Assembly (NCBI RefSeq): GCF_001266615.1
Contig: NZ_LGHZ01000038.1
Coordinates: 186,001 to 250,000 of the forward strand
Reading direction: 5' to 3'
Length of the DNA: 64,000 nt
Source of the DNA: Kluyvera genomosp. 1
GTDB lineage: Bacteria; Pseudomonadota; Gammaproteobacteria; Enterobacterales; Enterobacteriaceae
Below the pieces are notes generated by a model. It was not told the origin of the DNA. It saw only the letters and a list, made by a program, of their open reading frames with translations, and did not search any database. Position numbers and translations under genes: made by a program. Positions 1 through 8,826 of this stretch are shown here, piece after piece. How positions within the stretch are numbered: the first letter of the stretch is position 1; the number at the start of each line of letters is the position of its first letter.

Positions 1-1
1 G

Positions 2-1300
2 GCGTCTGTCGATTTCTCCGGTCGTATTAATCGCGACCAGCGCGATTTAAATCTCAATTTTTCAGCCCAGGTGCAAGCCGGTGACTACCCACATCGCCTG
101 GATGCACAGCTGTCCCAGCTGAGCTGGCAGCTACAGGGGGCCGATCTTCCGGCTCAAGGTATTTCTGGCAGCGGCAGTCTGAACGCCAGCTGGCAGGAAG
201 AGGGCAAAAAACTCCAGTTTGACGCGCTAAATCTCACGGCGAACGACAGTTCATTAACCGGCGACGGCAGCGTGATGCTGGGTGATATTCCCGTCTGGGC
301 GTTAAATCTTCAGTCCGATAAGCTCAATCTCGATAACCTGCTGCTGCACTCGGCTATCGCCAACAGCGACGGCGGGGTACAAAAAGCGCAGTCGGCACCA
401 GCGCGTCCGCGTCCGGTGATTGCCAGCAGCGTTAAGGCTGCACCTTACAGCGGATTGACCGGTTTCAATGGCACGCTGGCGATGAAGGCAAAAGCGGTTA
501 TCTGGCGCGGAATGCAGTTTGCTAATGTGAGCGTACAGGCGCAAAACCAGCAGGGGATCCTGCGCATTCCTGAGCTTAGCGGTATGTTGGACGGCGGCCA
601 AATGTCGCTTCCCGGCGCGCTGGACGTACGCAGCGGGACACCTGTCGCCGAGTTCCAGCCTAAGCTCGACAATATTCAGATAGCCAGTCTGTTGAAGGCC
701 TTTAACTACCCGATCAACATGACCGGGATTCTGTCGCTGGCCGGTGATTTTTCTGGCTCAATGATCGATGCGGAGAATTTCCGGCGTGATTGGCAGGGCC
801 AGGCGCATATTGATATGAAGGATACCCGCACTGAGGGCCTGAACTTCCAGCAGCTGGTACAGCAGGCCGTTGAACGCAGTTCCGATGTTCGTGGTCAGGA
901 CAACTACGACAGCGCCACGCGCCTCGATCAGTTTACGGCGGATATTGACCTCGACGGCGGTGTAATGACCTTTAGCAATATGGCCGGGCTTTCTCCGCTG
1001 ATGGCGCTGACCGGTAAAGGTTCGCTGGATTTGGTGAAAGAAGAGGGTGATATGCAGTTCGCCATCCAGGTGACCGGGGGTTGGCAAGGTCAGAGTAAGC
1101 TGGTGGATGTCCTGAAAACAACGGCCATTCCGCTGCGTGTTTACGGTAAATGGACCGAGTTGAACTACAGCCTGCAGGTTGACCAAATGCTACGTCGCCA
1201 TCTGCAAAATGAAGCCAAACGGCGTTTAAACGATTGGGCCGAGCGCAATAAGAACACCCAGTCGGGCAAAGATGTAAAACAGCTTCTCGATAAGCAGTAA
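2..1300 (+). CDS. asmA: AsmA, C-terminal part (5' end outside window)
   Basis: The reading frame is open from base 2 to the TAA at 1298-1300, so this is the last ~432 residues of a longer protein whose start lies off the left edge. The sequence matches the AsmA family of enterobacterial outer-membrane-assembly/phospholipid-transport proteins: repetitive beta-rich segments, an LNLDNLLLH-type motif, and a charged C-terminus ending KDVKQLLDKQ. AsmA proteins are inner-membrane anchored by an N-terminal helix (not in the window) with a large periplasmic domain. The position next to yegH and the colanic acid cluster is the usual enterobacterial one. Identification is by recall of the family and gene order. 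Confidence 0.9.
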   Translation, partial: ASVDFSGRINRDQRDLNLNFSAQVQAGDYPHRLDAQLSQLSWQLQGADLPAQGISGSGSLNASWQEEGKKLQFDALNLTANDSSLTGDGSVMLGDIPVWALNLQSDKLNLDNLLLHSAIANSDGGVQKAQSAPARPRPVIASSVKAAPYSGLTGFNGTLAMKAKAVIWRGMQFANVSVQAQNQQGILRIPELSGMLDGGQMSLPGALDVRSGTPVAEFQPKLDNIQIASLLKAFNYPINMTGILSLAGDFSGSMIDAENFRRDWQGQAHIDMKDTRTEGLNFQQLVQQAVERSSDVRGQDNYDSATRLDQFTADIDLDGGVMTFSNMAGLSPLMALTGKGSLDLVKEEGDMQFAIQVTGGWQGQSKLVDVLKTTAIPLRVYGKWTELNYSLQVDQMLRRHLQNEAKRRLNDWAERNKNTQSGKDVKQLLDKQ

Positions 1301-1302
1301 TA

Positions 1303-1337
1303 AAAAAACCGGCAGCGCATCGCGTTGCCGGTTTTTT
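1303..1337. terminator. Bidirectional intrinsic terminator between asmA and yegH
   Basis: A GC-rich hairpin (CCGGCAGCGC / GCGTTGCCGG, loop ATC, one G-T type mismatch) is flanked by A6 on the left and T6 on the right. It lies between two convergent genes, so it can stop transcription from both sides. Confidence 0.85.
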
Positions 1338-1382
1338 ATTGTCACCCGGTCAGACTAAATGCTGCCGGGATCTTCAGGCTGA

Positions 1383-2963
1383 CTACACTTCGTAATCCAG
1401 CTCATCCTGCGGCGGCGGGATAATCTGCACCTTTTGCACGCGATGGCTTTCAACCTGTAAAGTTTTGAGCGTCCAGGGGCCAATCTGCACCACTTCTCCG
1501 GCTTTAGGAATACGCTGCAGATGTTCCATCAGCAGCCCGGCGATGGTGTGGTACTCGCGCTTCTCGTCCAGCGGCAGTGGGATATACTGCACCAAATCCT
1601 CCAGCGGCATATGACCATTGGCCGTCCAGCTACCGTCCGCGTTACGCGCGATATCATGGCGAGCGTCAATTTCTTCCGCTTCGTTTGGCAGGTTACCGGC
1701 GATGGTTTCGGTTACGTCACTTAACGTAACGACCCCTTCCACCGAACCAAATTCATCCACCACGAAGGCAAAGTGGGTACGCGCGGTACGGAACTGTTCC
1801 AGCGCCGACAGCAACGGTAAGGCTTCCGGGAAAACCAGCGGCTGGCGGATGAGTACGCGCAAATTCAACGCTTCACCGCGTAGCGATTGCTGGAGCAGGT
1901 CAATGACGTGTACTACGCCAAGCAGGTCCTCTTCATCATCACCCCCGGTGACCACCAGACGAGTATGCTGGTTTTTCTCCAGCAGCGCACGGATTTCGCT
2001 TTCCGGCGCGCTAAGATCGATATGCTCGATATCATGACGTGATGTCATGATACTGCTTACCGTACGCTGGTTGAGATTGAGCACACGCTCAATCATCCGC
2101 CGTTCCTGCGGGTCAAAGACCTGTTGGTTATCGTGATCGGCCAGCAACGAAGCGGTACCAGCATCCAGCTCGGCATCTTCTTTATTCCCGCTCAACAAAC
2201 GCATTACCGCATCGGTGGTACGGCTACGTAGCGACTGGTTGGCCGTCAGGAAGCGGCGGCGGTTGAAGATGGCCAGCTGGTTGAGAAACTCAATCATCAC
2301 CGAGAAACCGATGGCCGCGTACAGATAGCCTTTCGGAATAATCACGCCAAAACCTTCCGCCACGAGGCTAAAGCCAATCATCAGCAGGAAGCTTAGACAC
2401 AAAATAACGATAGTCGGATGGCTATTCACAAAGCGGGTGAGGGCTTTGCTGGCCAGCAGCATCAGGCTGATAGCAATAATCACCGCCGCCATCATCACCG
2501 CGAGGTGATCCACCATCCCCACGGCGGTGATCACCGAATCTAAGGAGAAGACGGCATCCAGCACCACGATTTGTGCCACGACGGGCCAGAAGCGCGCACC
2601 GCGCCGCTGTGTCGGACCATCGTTATCTTTACCCTCCAGCCGTTCGTTAAGCTCCACCGTTGCTTTAAACAACAGGAAGAAGCCTCCGACCAGCATAATC
2701 AAATCGCGGGCGCTGAAAGTAAAATCGTAAAGACTAAAGAGGGGCTTAGTGAGCGTGACCATCCACGAGATAGAGGCCAGCAGCACCAGACGCATCAGCA
2801 TCGCCAGTATCAGCCCGGTGACGCGCGCGCGGTCGCGTTGGGCTGGAGGTAGCTTTTCAGCCAGGATGGCGATAAACACCAAATTATCAATTCCGAGAAC
2901 CAGCTCGATGACGACCAGCGTCACGAGTCCCGCCCAAATAGACGGATCGGCAATCCATTCCAT
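1383..2963 (-). CDS. yegH: YegH, TerC-type membrane protein with CBS and CorC/HlyC domains
   Basis: The 526-residue product has the YegH architecture. Residues ~1-235 form a TerC-like membrane domain with about seven hydrophobic segments and the acidic motifs LGIDNLVF (~23-30) and [14 protein letters not shown]-domain pair follows (~290-425), then a small CorC/HlyC-type C-terminal domain (~435-520). The family is thought to handle metal ions or act in membrane homeostasis; the precise substrate is unknown. It is convergent with asmA and divergent from the wza leader. The ATG at 2963 gives the expected family length (E. coli about 527 residues). Confidence 0.92.
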   Translation of the reverse strand: MEWIADPSIWAGLVTLVVIELVLGIDNLVFIAILAEKLPPAQRDRARVTGLILAMLMRLVLLASISWMVTLTKPLFSLYDFTFSARDLIMLVGGFFLLFKATVELNERLEGKDNDGPTQRRGARFWPVVAQIVVLDAVFSLDSVITAVGMVDHLAVMMAAVIIAISLMLLASKALTRFVNSHPTIVILCLSFLLMIGFSLVAEGFGVIIPKGYLYAAIGFSVMIEFLNQLAIFNRRRFLTANQSLRSRTTDAVMRLLSGNKEDAELDAGTASLLADHDNQQVFDPQERRMIERVLNLNQRTVSSIMTSRHDIEHIDLSAPESEIRALLEKNQHTRLVVTGGDDEEDLLGVVHVIDLLQQSLRGEALNLRVLIRQPLVFPEALPLLSALEQFRTARTHFAFVVDEFGSVEGVVTLSDVTETIAGNLPNEAEEIDARHDIARNADGSWTANGHMPLEDLVQYIPLPLDEKREYHTIAGLLMEHLQRIPKAGEVVQIGPWTLKTLQVESHRVQKVQIIPPPQDELDYEV

Positions 2964-3185
2964 ACGTTGGTTAAAACCTTATGTTACAAGACAAATTGAT
3001 CATGGATAAATGCGAGGGAAAATGCAATGTCTGTGGGTGAATTCTCCTGATAAAAAACAGGGGGATTTGTCCAATAATAACCATAAAGAGTATGTGATAT
3101 ATTTTAAGTAATAAGTCGAAAAATAAAGGTTGTCAGTATTTTGTCAATATAAAGAAATTCCTAAAACCTATCGTGTCATTAGTCT

Positions 3186-3199
3186 TAATATTATTCTTA
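3186..3199 (+). promoter_or_regulatory. RcsAB box upstream of wza
   Basis: TAATATTATTCTTA matches the E. coli wza RcsAB box (TAAGATTATTCTCA, from memory) at 12 of 14 positions. It lies about 430 bp upstream of the wza start and 27 bp upstream of a candidate -35 element. RcsB with RcsA activates colanic acid genes from such sites, so this is the likely Rcs phosphorelay control point. Confidence 0.75.
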
Positions 3200-3225
3200 A
3201 AAGTATTTTTTAAGCGCGCCTTACC

Positions 3226-3254
3226 TTGCCTGCTATTCACTTAGCTGCAACAAT
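3226..3254 (+). promoter_or_regulatory. Candidate sigma-70 promoter for the colanic acid operon
   Basis: TTGCCT (3226-3231) and AACAAT (3249-3254) are separated by 17 bp; each matches four of six consensus bases. A weak promoter placed just downstream of the RcsAB box fits an activator-dependent operon. Assigned by inspection only. Confidence 0.45.
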
Positions 3255-3257
3255 TCT

Positions 3258-3281
3258 CCCGGTACTAAATGAATGGTCAAT
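3258..3281 (+). repeat. Imperfect direct repeat, copy 1 (wza leader)
   Basis: This 24-mer and the one at 3521-3544 agree at 19 of 24 positions and share a TAAATG-ATGGT core. Copy 1 overlaps the predicted transcription start, copy 2 lies about 75 bp before wza. Function unknown. Confidence 0.5.
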
Positions 3282-3336
3282 TTATGCGTGTCATAAAATA
3301 TACCTATGGCGAAGCGCATTTGTTCATATATATCCA

Positions 3337-3346
3337 GGAATATTCC
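3337..3346. promoter_or_regulatory. GGAATATTCC palindrome, possible second RcsAB-like site
   Basis: The perfect 10-bp palindrome coincides with the core of the RcsAB consensus (TaAGaatatTCctA); the surrounding 14-mer matches about 10 of 14 positions. It lies downstream of the candidate promoter, so a regulatory effect could be positive or negative. Confidence 0.35.
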
Positions 3347-3400
3347 ATATTCTTTTATGGTTTAGCTCCAGTCTACATAACAATATGATTTTAAGGTGAA

Positions 3401-3431
3401 TTGGTAGCTGAAAGCCAAGGGCGGTAGCGTG
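3401..3431 (+). promoter_or_regulatory. JUMPstart with ops element (RfaH recruitment), wza leader
   Basis: TTGGTAGCTG followed after a short spacer by GGCGGTAGCGTG (3420-3431) is the JUMPstart/ops arrangement found in leaders of surface-polysaccharide operons. The ops core recruits RfaH to paused RNA polymerase, suppressing polarity over long operons. It sits about 190 bp before wza, in the transcribed leader, and matches the copy before rmlB at 27541-27552. Confidence 0.9.
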
Positions 3432-3520
3432 CCTGAAGGCCTGAGGTGAAGTCTCGATTATTCTGTCAATAGCCTGCGGATGAATCCAATATTTTTTAGG
3501 ATATATGCCAGTTATATTCA

Positions 3521-3544
3521 CCGGGAATTAAATGCATGGTGAAT
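3521..3544 (+). repeat. Imperfect direct repeat, copy 2 (wza leader)
   Basis: Partner of the repeat at 3258-3281 (19 of 24 identical), located between the ops element and the wza start codon. Confidence 0.5.
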
Positions 3545-3618
3545 GCTCGGGTAAACAAATGGTACGGATTAATTTAATTCGCACAGGATAATTTTTCTGC
3601 CAAAGTGATAAATAATCA

Positions 3619-4752
3619 ATGATGAAATCCAAACTAAAATTGATGCCATTATTGGTGTCGTTAAGCTTGATGAGTGGTTGCACCATACTTCCAGGCAGCA
3701 ATATGTCTACTTACGGAAAAGATGTGATTAAGCAGCAGGATGCTGATTATGACATTGGCCGGATGGTGAATGTTTATCCGCTGACCCCGCGACTGATTGA
3801 ACAATTACGCCCACGTCCTAACGTCGCGCAACCTAACATGTCGCTGGATCAGGAGTTAAGCAATTACCAGTATCGCGTCGGTTCAGGCGATGTCCTGAAC
3901 GTCACCGTCTGGGATCACCCGGAGCTGACCACCCCTGCTGGCCAGTATCGTAGTTCGAGCGATACCGGCAACTGGGTACAGCCAGACGGCACCATTTTCT
4001 ATCCGTACATCGGTAAAGTGCAGGTGAAAGGCCGAACGCTGGCAGAAATTCGCCAGACCATTACCCAGCGCCTTGCGGCCTACATCACCGACCCGCAGGT
4101 GGATGTGAACGTCGCAGCCTTCCGCTCGCAAAAAGTGTATGTCTCCGGTCAGGTGAATAAATCAGGCCAGCAGGCTATCACCAACGTACCGTTGACCGTG
4201 CTGGATGCGCTGAATGCTGCGGGCGGCCTTGGCGAGCTCGCCGACTGGCGCAACGTCGTACTGACCCACGACGGCCGCGAGCAGCGTATTTCCGTACAGG
4301 CGCTGATGCAAAATGGCGATCTCAGCCAGAACCGGTTGCTCTATCCGGGCGATATTCTGTTCGTGCCGCGTAACGATGACCTGAAAGTCTTCGTCATGGG
4401 CGAAGTGAAAAAACAGAGCACCCTCAAAATGGACTTCAGCGGCATGACGCTGACCGAAGCGCTAGGCCAGGCAGAAGGTATCGATCTCACCACCTCCGAC
4501 GCCAGCGGCATCTTCGTGATTCGCCCAACCAAAGACGGCAATAACGGCAAGATGGCCAATATCTATCAGTTGGATATGTCCGACGCGACGTCGCTGGTGA
4601 TGGCAACCAACTTTATCCTTCAGCCGTATGACGTGGTGTACGTCACGACCGCACCGGTTGCCCGCTGGAACCGTCTGATTAACCAACTGTTGCCGACCAT
4701 CAGTGGCGTTCGCTACATGACCGACTCGGCGAAAGACATTCATACCTGGTAA
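3619..4752 (+). CDS. wza: Wza, outer-membrane polysaccharide export lipoprotein
   Basis: Wza forms the octameric outer-membrane channel through which colanic acid leaves the cell. The 377-residue product starts with a lipoprotein signal whose lipobox LMSGC places the lipidated cysteine at residue 21. A Poly_export domain follows (~82-175, starting [20 protein letters not shown]), then SLBB-like domains to ~340. The C-terminal amphipathic helix ([15 protein letters not shown]) forms the membrane barrel in E. coli Wza. Length is close to the usual 379. It is the first gene of the colanic acid operon and works with Wzc in the inner membrane. Start could be either ATG of the ATGATG pair. Confidence 0.97.
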   Translation: MMKSKLKLMPLLVSLSLMSGCTILPGSNMSTYGKDVIKQQDADYDIGRMVNVYPLTPRLIEQLRPRPNVAQPNMSLDQELSNYQYRVGSGDVLNVTVWDHPELTTPAGQYRSSSDTGNWVQPDGTIFYPYIGKVQVKGRTLAEIRQTITQRLAAYITDPQVDVNVAAFRSQKVYVSGQVNKSGQQAITNVPLTVLDALNAAGGLGELADWRNVVLTHDGREQRISVQALMQNGDLSQNRLLYPGDILFVPRNDDLKVFVMGEVKKQSTLKMDFSGMTLTEALGQAEGIDLTTSDASGIFVIRPTKDGNNGKMANIYQLDMSDATSLVMATNFILQPYDVVYVTTAPVARWNRLINQLLPTISGVRYMTDSAKDIHTW

Positions 4753-4757
4753 CCGAC

Positions 4758-5201
4758 ATGTTTAACAAAATTCTTGTGGTTTGCGTGGGGAACATCTGTC
4801 GTTCCCCAACGGCTGAACGGCTACTGAGAAGCCATCTGCCGCAGATGACCGTGGAGTCGGCAGGGCTGGGGGCACTCGTGGGGAAAGCGGCGGATGAACG
4901 CGCCACGAGCGTGGCGGCAATGCACGACATCTCCCTGGACGGCCACTGTGCTCGTCAACTCTCCGGGCGCATGTGCCGTGAATACGATCTGATTCTGGCA
5001 ATGGAAAAGCGGCATATCGCCACCCTGCATGAAATGGCGCCGGAGATGCGCGGCAAAGTCATGCTTTTCGGTCATTGGGATAACGAACGCGATATTCCCG
5101 ATCCGTATCGCAAAAGCCGTGAGGCCTTTGAAGCGGTGTACCAGTTACTCGACAGGTCTGCGGCCCAGTGGGCACAGGCGCTGAAAGCACAGCAGGGATA
5201 A
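4758..5201 (+). CDS. wzb: Wzb, low-molecular-weight protein tyrosine phosphatase
   Basis: Wzb dephosphorylates the tyrosine-rich tail of the kinase Wzc; cycling of phosphorylation is needed for colanic acid polymerisation and export. The 147-residue protein has the LMW-PTP signature CVGNICRS with nucleophile Cys9 and Arg15, and the general-acid loop DPYRK with Asp115. It lies 5 bp after wza and 2 bp before wzc, as in E. coli. Confidence 0.97.
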   Translation: MFNKILVVCVGNICRSPTAERLLRSHLPQMTVESAGLGALVGKAADERATSVAAMHDISLDGHCARQLSGRMCREYDLILAMEKRHIATLHEMAPEMRGKVMLFGHWDNERDIPDPYRKSREAFEAVYQLLDRSAAQWAQALKAQQG

Positions 5202-5203
5202 CC

Positions 5204-7366
5204 ATGACAGATAAAGTAAAACAGATAACTCCGCCGATATCGGGCGGCGATGAGATTGATATTGGTCGCCTGGTTGGCACGGTCATTGAAGCAAAATGGT
5301 GGGTTCTCGGCATTACCGCCGTTTTTGCCGCCGCGGCGATTGTTTACACCTTGTTTGCTACGCCGATTTACAGCGCCGACGCGCTGGTTCGTATCGAACA
5401 GAACCAGGGCAGCGCGCTGGTGCAGGACATCAGTAATGCATTAACCAGTAAGCCGCCGGCCTCTGAAGCAGAAATCCAGATGATCACCTCCCGTCTGGTG
5501 TTGGGGAAAACCGTCGACGACCTGGATCTGGATATTGCGGTAAGCAAGAACACTTTCCCGATTCTCGGCGCGGGCTGGGAACGGCTGATGGGACGTCAGA
5601 ACGAGACGGTTAAGGTAACAACCTTTAATCGTCCGGCGGCGATGGCGGACAGCACCTTTACGCTCGAGGTCTTGAGCCCAACGACCTATCGCCTGAGTAA
5701 CGATGATGGCTTCAGCGTTGATGGCAAAGTGGGCGAGGCGTTGAACAAAGGCGGTGTCTCGCTGGTGGTTGCCGGTATTGCGGCCCATGACGGTGCCAGC
5801 TTTACGCTGACCAAATACTCGACGCTGGGCATGATCAACACCCTGCAAAACAGCCTGAGCGTGACGGAAGACGGTAAGGATTCCGGCGTGCTAACGCTGA
5901 ACATGGTTGGGGAAGATAGAGACCAGATCCGCGACATTCTCAATAGCATTGCCCGCAACTACGTGGCACAGAACGTAGCACGTAAATCGGAGGAGGCGGC
6001 AAAGAGCCTCGAATTCCTCGAAGTTCAACTGCCACAGGTGCGTAGCCAGCTTGATGTTGCTGAGAACAAGCTTAACGCCTATCGCCAGCAAAAAGATTCC
6101 GTGGATCTGCCGCTGGAAGCGAAGTCGGTGCTCGACTCGATGGTGAATATCGATGCGCAGCTCAATGAACTGACCTTCCGCGAAGCCGAAATTTCCAAGC
6201 TCTACACCCGTATCCACCCGGCTTACCGTACGCTGCTGGAAAAACGTCGGGCGCTGGAGGATGAGAAAGCGAAGCTTAGCCAGCGCGTGACGGCAATGCC
6301 GAAGACCCAGCAGGAGATTGTGCGTCTGACCCGTGATGTGGAATCCGGCCAGCAGGTCTATATGCAGTTGTTGAATAAACAGCAAGAGCTGAAAATCACC
6401 AAAGCCAGCACCGTGGGCGATGTGCGTATCGTCGACCCGGCGATTACCCAACCTGGCGTGGTGAAACCGAAGAAAGCGCTGATTATTCTGGGCAGTATTA
6501 TTCTGGGGCTGATGCTGTCCATTGTCGGTGTCCTTCTGCGCTCGCTGTTTAACCGCGGCATTGAAAGCCCGCAGGTTCTGGAAGAACACGGGATCAACGT
6601 GTACGCGAGCATTCCGCTTTCTGAATGGCAAAAATCTCATGACAGCGTGAAAAACGTTAACGGCGTGAAGCGCTATAAACAAAGTCAGCTGTTGGCGGTG
6701 GGGAACCCAACCGATCTGGCGATTGAAGCCATCCGCAGCCTGCGCACCAGCCTGCACTTCGCCATGATGCAGGCGCAGAACAACGTGCTGATGATGACCG
6801 GGGTCAGCCCGTCTATCGGTAAAACGTTTGTCTGCGCCAACCTCGCGGCGGTCATCAGCCAAACTCACAAACGGGTGCTAATGATTGACTGTGATATGCG
6901 CAAAGGCTACTCCCACGAACTGTTGGGCACCACCAACGACAACGGCCTGTCCGATGTGCTGGTAGGGAAAACGGCGGTTGAAAACAGCGCGAAACGTACA
7001 TCAATTGCCAACTTAGATCTTATCCCGCGCGGTCAGGTACCGCCGAACCCGTCAGAGCTGCTGATGAGCGAACGCTTTAGCGAATTGCTGAAATGGGGCT
7101 CGGCAAACTATGACCTGGTATTGATTGATACCCCGCCAATCCTGGCTGTGACGGATGCCGCCATCGTGGGCCGCCACGCGGGCACCACGCTGATGGTGAC
7201 GCGCTATGCGGTGAACACCCTCAAGGAAGTCGAAACCAGCCTGAACCGCTTTGAGCAAAACGGCATCGCAGTGAAAGGGGTGATTCTCAACTCCATTTTC
7301 CGCCGTGCGACCGGCTATCAGGATTACGGCTACTACGAGTACGAGTACCAGTCGGACTCGAAATAG
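5204..7366 (+). CDS. wzc: Wzc, bacterial tyrosine autokinase / polysaccharide co-polymerase
   Basis: Wzc spans the inner membrane and joins the Wza channel while its cytoplasmic BY-kinase domain controls polymer length. The ATG at 5204 gives 720 residues, the E. coli length; an upstream in-frame codon inside wzb is not needed. Transmembrane helices lie at ~31-51 and ~425-446, bracketing a periplasmic domain with long coiled-coil helices (~260-400). The kinase domain shows Walker A GVSPSIGKT (~532-540), Walker A' VLMIDCDMR and Walker B LVLIDTPP. The tail carries a tyrosine cluster (YQDYGYYEYEYQ), the autophosphorylation sites removed by Wzb. Confidence 0.97.
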   Translation: MTDKVKQITPPISGGDEIDIGRLVGTVIEAKWWVLGITAVFAAAAIVYTLFATPIYSADALVRIEQNQGSALVQDISNALTSKPPASEAEIQMITSRLVLGKTVDDLDLDIAVSKNTFPILGAGWERLMGRQNETVKVTTFNRPAAMADSTFTLEVLSPTTYRLSNDDGFSVDGKVGEALNKGGVSLVVAGIAAHDGASFTLTKYSTLGMINTLQNSLSVTEDGKDSGVLTLNMVGEDRDQIRDILNSIARNYVAQNVARKSEEAAKSLEFLEVQLPQVRSQLDVAENKLNAYRQQKDSVDLPLEAKSVLDSMVNIDAQLNELTFREAEISKLYTRIHPAYRTLLEKRRALEDEKAKLSQRVTAMPKTQQEIVRLTRDVESGQQVYMQLLNKQQELKITKASTVGDVRIVDPAITQPGVVKPKKALIILGSIILGLMLSIVGVLLRSLFNRGIESPQVLEEHGINVYASIPLSEWQKSHDSVKNVNGVKRYKQSQLLAVGNPTDLAIEAIRSLRTSLHFAMMQAQNNVLMMTGVSPSIGKTFVCANLAAVISQTHKRVLMIDCDMRKGYSHELLGTTNDNGLSDVLVGKTAVENSAKRTSIANLDLIPRGQVPPNPSELLMSERFSELLKWGSANYDLVLIDTPPILAVTDAAIVGRHAGTTLMVTRYAVNTLKEVETSLNRFEQNGIAVKGVILNSIFRRATGYQDYGYYEYEYQSDSK

Positions 7367-7369
7367 TAT

Positions 7370-7461
7370 TTCCCCCTCACACTAACCCTCTCCCCAAAGG
7401 GGAGGGGGCATCGTCCGGTACTCGCCTTTATCCTCCTGGAGAGGGCAGGGACGAGGGGAAT
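7370..7461. repeat. Intergenic palindromic repeat (CCCTCAC...CCTCTCCCC family), copy 1
   Basis: Between wzc and wcaA, arms built from CCCCCTCAC and AACCCTCTCC on the left and GGAGAGGG plus GAGGGGAA on the right face each other, with an inner CCCCAAAGGGG palindrome. The same family occurs at 19296-19405. It resembles the dispersed intergenic palindromes common in Enterobacter and relatives, and may stabilise or partly terminate the operon mRNA. Confidence 0.75.
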
Positions 7462-7492
7462 AACCGTCAAATTGCCTACTCAGGGATATCCT

Positions 7493-8335
7493 ATGACGAC
7501 AGAATACCCATTAATTTCCATCTATATGCCGACCTGGAACCGCCAGCAGCTGGCAATTCGCGCCATTAAATCCATTCTGCGCCAGGACTATCCCCATTGG
7601 GAAATGATCATCGTTGACGACTGCTCAAGCCAGTATGAGCAGTTGCAGCAGTTTGTCGCCGAGCTGAATGATGCGCGCGTGCAGTACACCCGTAATGACT
7701 TTAACTCCGGCGCCTGCGCGGTACGCAATCAGGCCATTTTGCAGGCGAGAGGGCAGTTCATTACCGGTATTGATGATGACGATGAGTGGACGCCGAATCG
7801 CCTCTCGACGTTTCTTAAGCATAAGCAGCAGCTGATGGGCCATGCATTTTTATATGCCAACGATTATGTCTGTGAAGGCGAAGTCTATTCCCAGCCTGCA
7901 AGCCTGCCGCTGTATCCGAAATCACCGTTTTCCCGTCCGCTGTTTTATAAGCGCAACATTATTGGCAACCAGGTTTTTAGCTGGGCGTGGCGCTTTAAAG
8001 AGAGTCTTTTCGATACCGAGCTGAAGGCGGCGCAGGACTACGACATCTTCCTGCGCATGGTGGTGGCCTACGGTGAGCCGTGGAAAATTGAAGCGGCAAC
8101 GCAAATTCTTCACATCAACCACGGTGAAATGCAGATCACCTCTTCGCCGAAAAAGTTCTCTGGCTACTTTAGCTTTTACCGTAAACACAAAGAGAAATTC
8201 GACCGCGCCAGCAAAAAATACCAGCTGTTTACGCTCTACCAGATCCGCAATAAACGCATGACATGGAAGACATTTTTAACGCTTCTTTCGGTGCGTAATG
8301 GTAAACGCTGGGTTGATGGGTTACGGAGTAAATAA
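7493..8335 (+). CDS. wcaA: WcaA, family 2 glycosyltransferase of colanic acid synthesis
   Basis: A 280-residue GT-A fold glycosyltransferase acting at the cytoplasmic face on the undecaprenyl-linked colanic acid repeat unit. The N-terminus reads PLISIYMPTWNRQQLA, then the nucleotide-binding VDDCS and the metal-binding acidic run DDDDEW (~90-100). The start is placed at ATG 7493, preceded by AGGGA; a TTG seven codons earlier would add residues not usual in the family (E. coli about 279). Its stop shares a base with the wcaB start. The exact linkage formed is not readable from sequence. Confidence 0.93.
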   Translation: MTTEYPLISIYMPTWNRQQLAIRAIKSILRQDYPHWEMIIVDDCSSQYEQLQQFVAELNDARVQYTRNDFNSGACAVRNQAILQARGQFITGIDDDDEWTPNRLSTFLKHKQQLMGHAFLYANDYVCEGEVYSQPASLPLYPKSPFSRPLFYKRNIIGNQVFSWAWRFKESLFDTELKAAQDYDIFLRMVVAYGEPWKIEAATQILHINHGEMQITSSPKKFSGYFSFYRKHKEKFDRASKKYQLFTLYQIRNKRMTWKTFLTLLSVRNGKRWVDGLRSK

Positions 8336-8826
8336 TGCTGCTGGAAGACTTACGCGCAAATAGCTGGAGCCTGCGCCCGTGCTGCATGGTGGCGGCCTAC
8401 CGTATCGCCAACTTTTGCTCGGTATGGCGTAAAAAAAACGTGCTGAACAATCTGTGGGCGGCACCGGTACTGGTGCTGTACCGCATCATCACCGAATGCT
8501 TTTTCGGTTATGAAATTCAGGCGGCGGCCACCATTGGCCGACGCTTTACCATTCACCACGGCTATGCAGTGGTGATTAATAAGAACGTGGTGGCGGGGGA
8601 TGACTTCACTATTCGCCACGGGATTACCTTGGGCAACCGCGGCCCCAACAGTCTCGACTGTCCCACCCTCGGCAACGGCGTTGAGCTTGGCGCAAATGTG
8701 GTGATCATCGGCGGTATCCGCATCGGCAATAACGTGACCATCGGTGCAGGCAGCGTCGTGCTGGACGACGTCCCCGATAATGCGCTGGTGGTGGGTGAAA
8801 AAGCGCGAGTGAAGGTAATTAAATGA
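8335..8826 (+). CDS. wcaB: WcaB, serine-acetyltransferase-like O-acetyltransferase
   Basis: A 163-residue left-handed beta-helix acyltransferase related to serine acetyltransferase CysE. Hexapeptide repeats run through ~65-155, with FTIHHGYAVVINKN, the catalytic-type RHGITLGN and NVTIGAGSVV. In colanic acid synthesis WcaB is assigned to O-acetylation of the repeat unit, probably with acetyl-CoA. Start ATG 8335 overlaps the wcaA stop (TAATG) and the stop overlaps wcaC by 4 bp (ATGA), so the genes are translationally coupled. Confidence 0.92.
   Translation: MLLEDLRANSWSLRPCCMVAAYRIANFCSVWRKKNVLNNLWAAPVLVLYRIITECFFGYEIQAAATIGRRFTIHHGYAVVINKNVVAGDDFTIRHGITLGNRGPNSLDCPTLGNGVELGANVVIIGGIRIGNNVTIGAGSVVLDDVPDNALVVGEKARVKVIK

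Larger units (their letters stand above)
2964..3618 (+). other. Long intergenic regulatory region upstream of wza
   Basis: These 655 bases carry no convincing gene; a 65-codon minus-strand frame at 3324-3521 lacks a ribosome site and overlaps the JUMPstart. The AT-rich stretch holds, in order, an RcsAB-like box, a candidate promoter, an RcsAB-like palindrome, a JUMPstart/ops element and an imperfect direct repeat, each listed separately. Its length fits a colanic acid operon leader subject to antitermination. Confidence 0.8.

Noticed and set aside
3324-3521. 65-codon minus-strand frame in the wza leader
   Set aside because: Overlaps the JUMPstart, lacks a ribosome site and looks like random AT-rich sequence.
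5891-6868. 325-codon minus-strand frame inside wzc
   Set aside because: Antisense shadow of wzc, no ribosome site, no recognisable domain.
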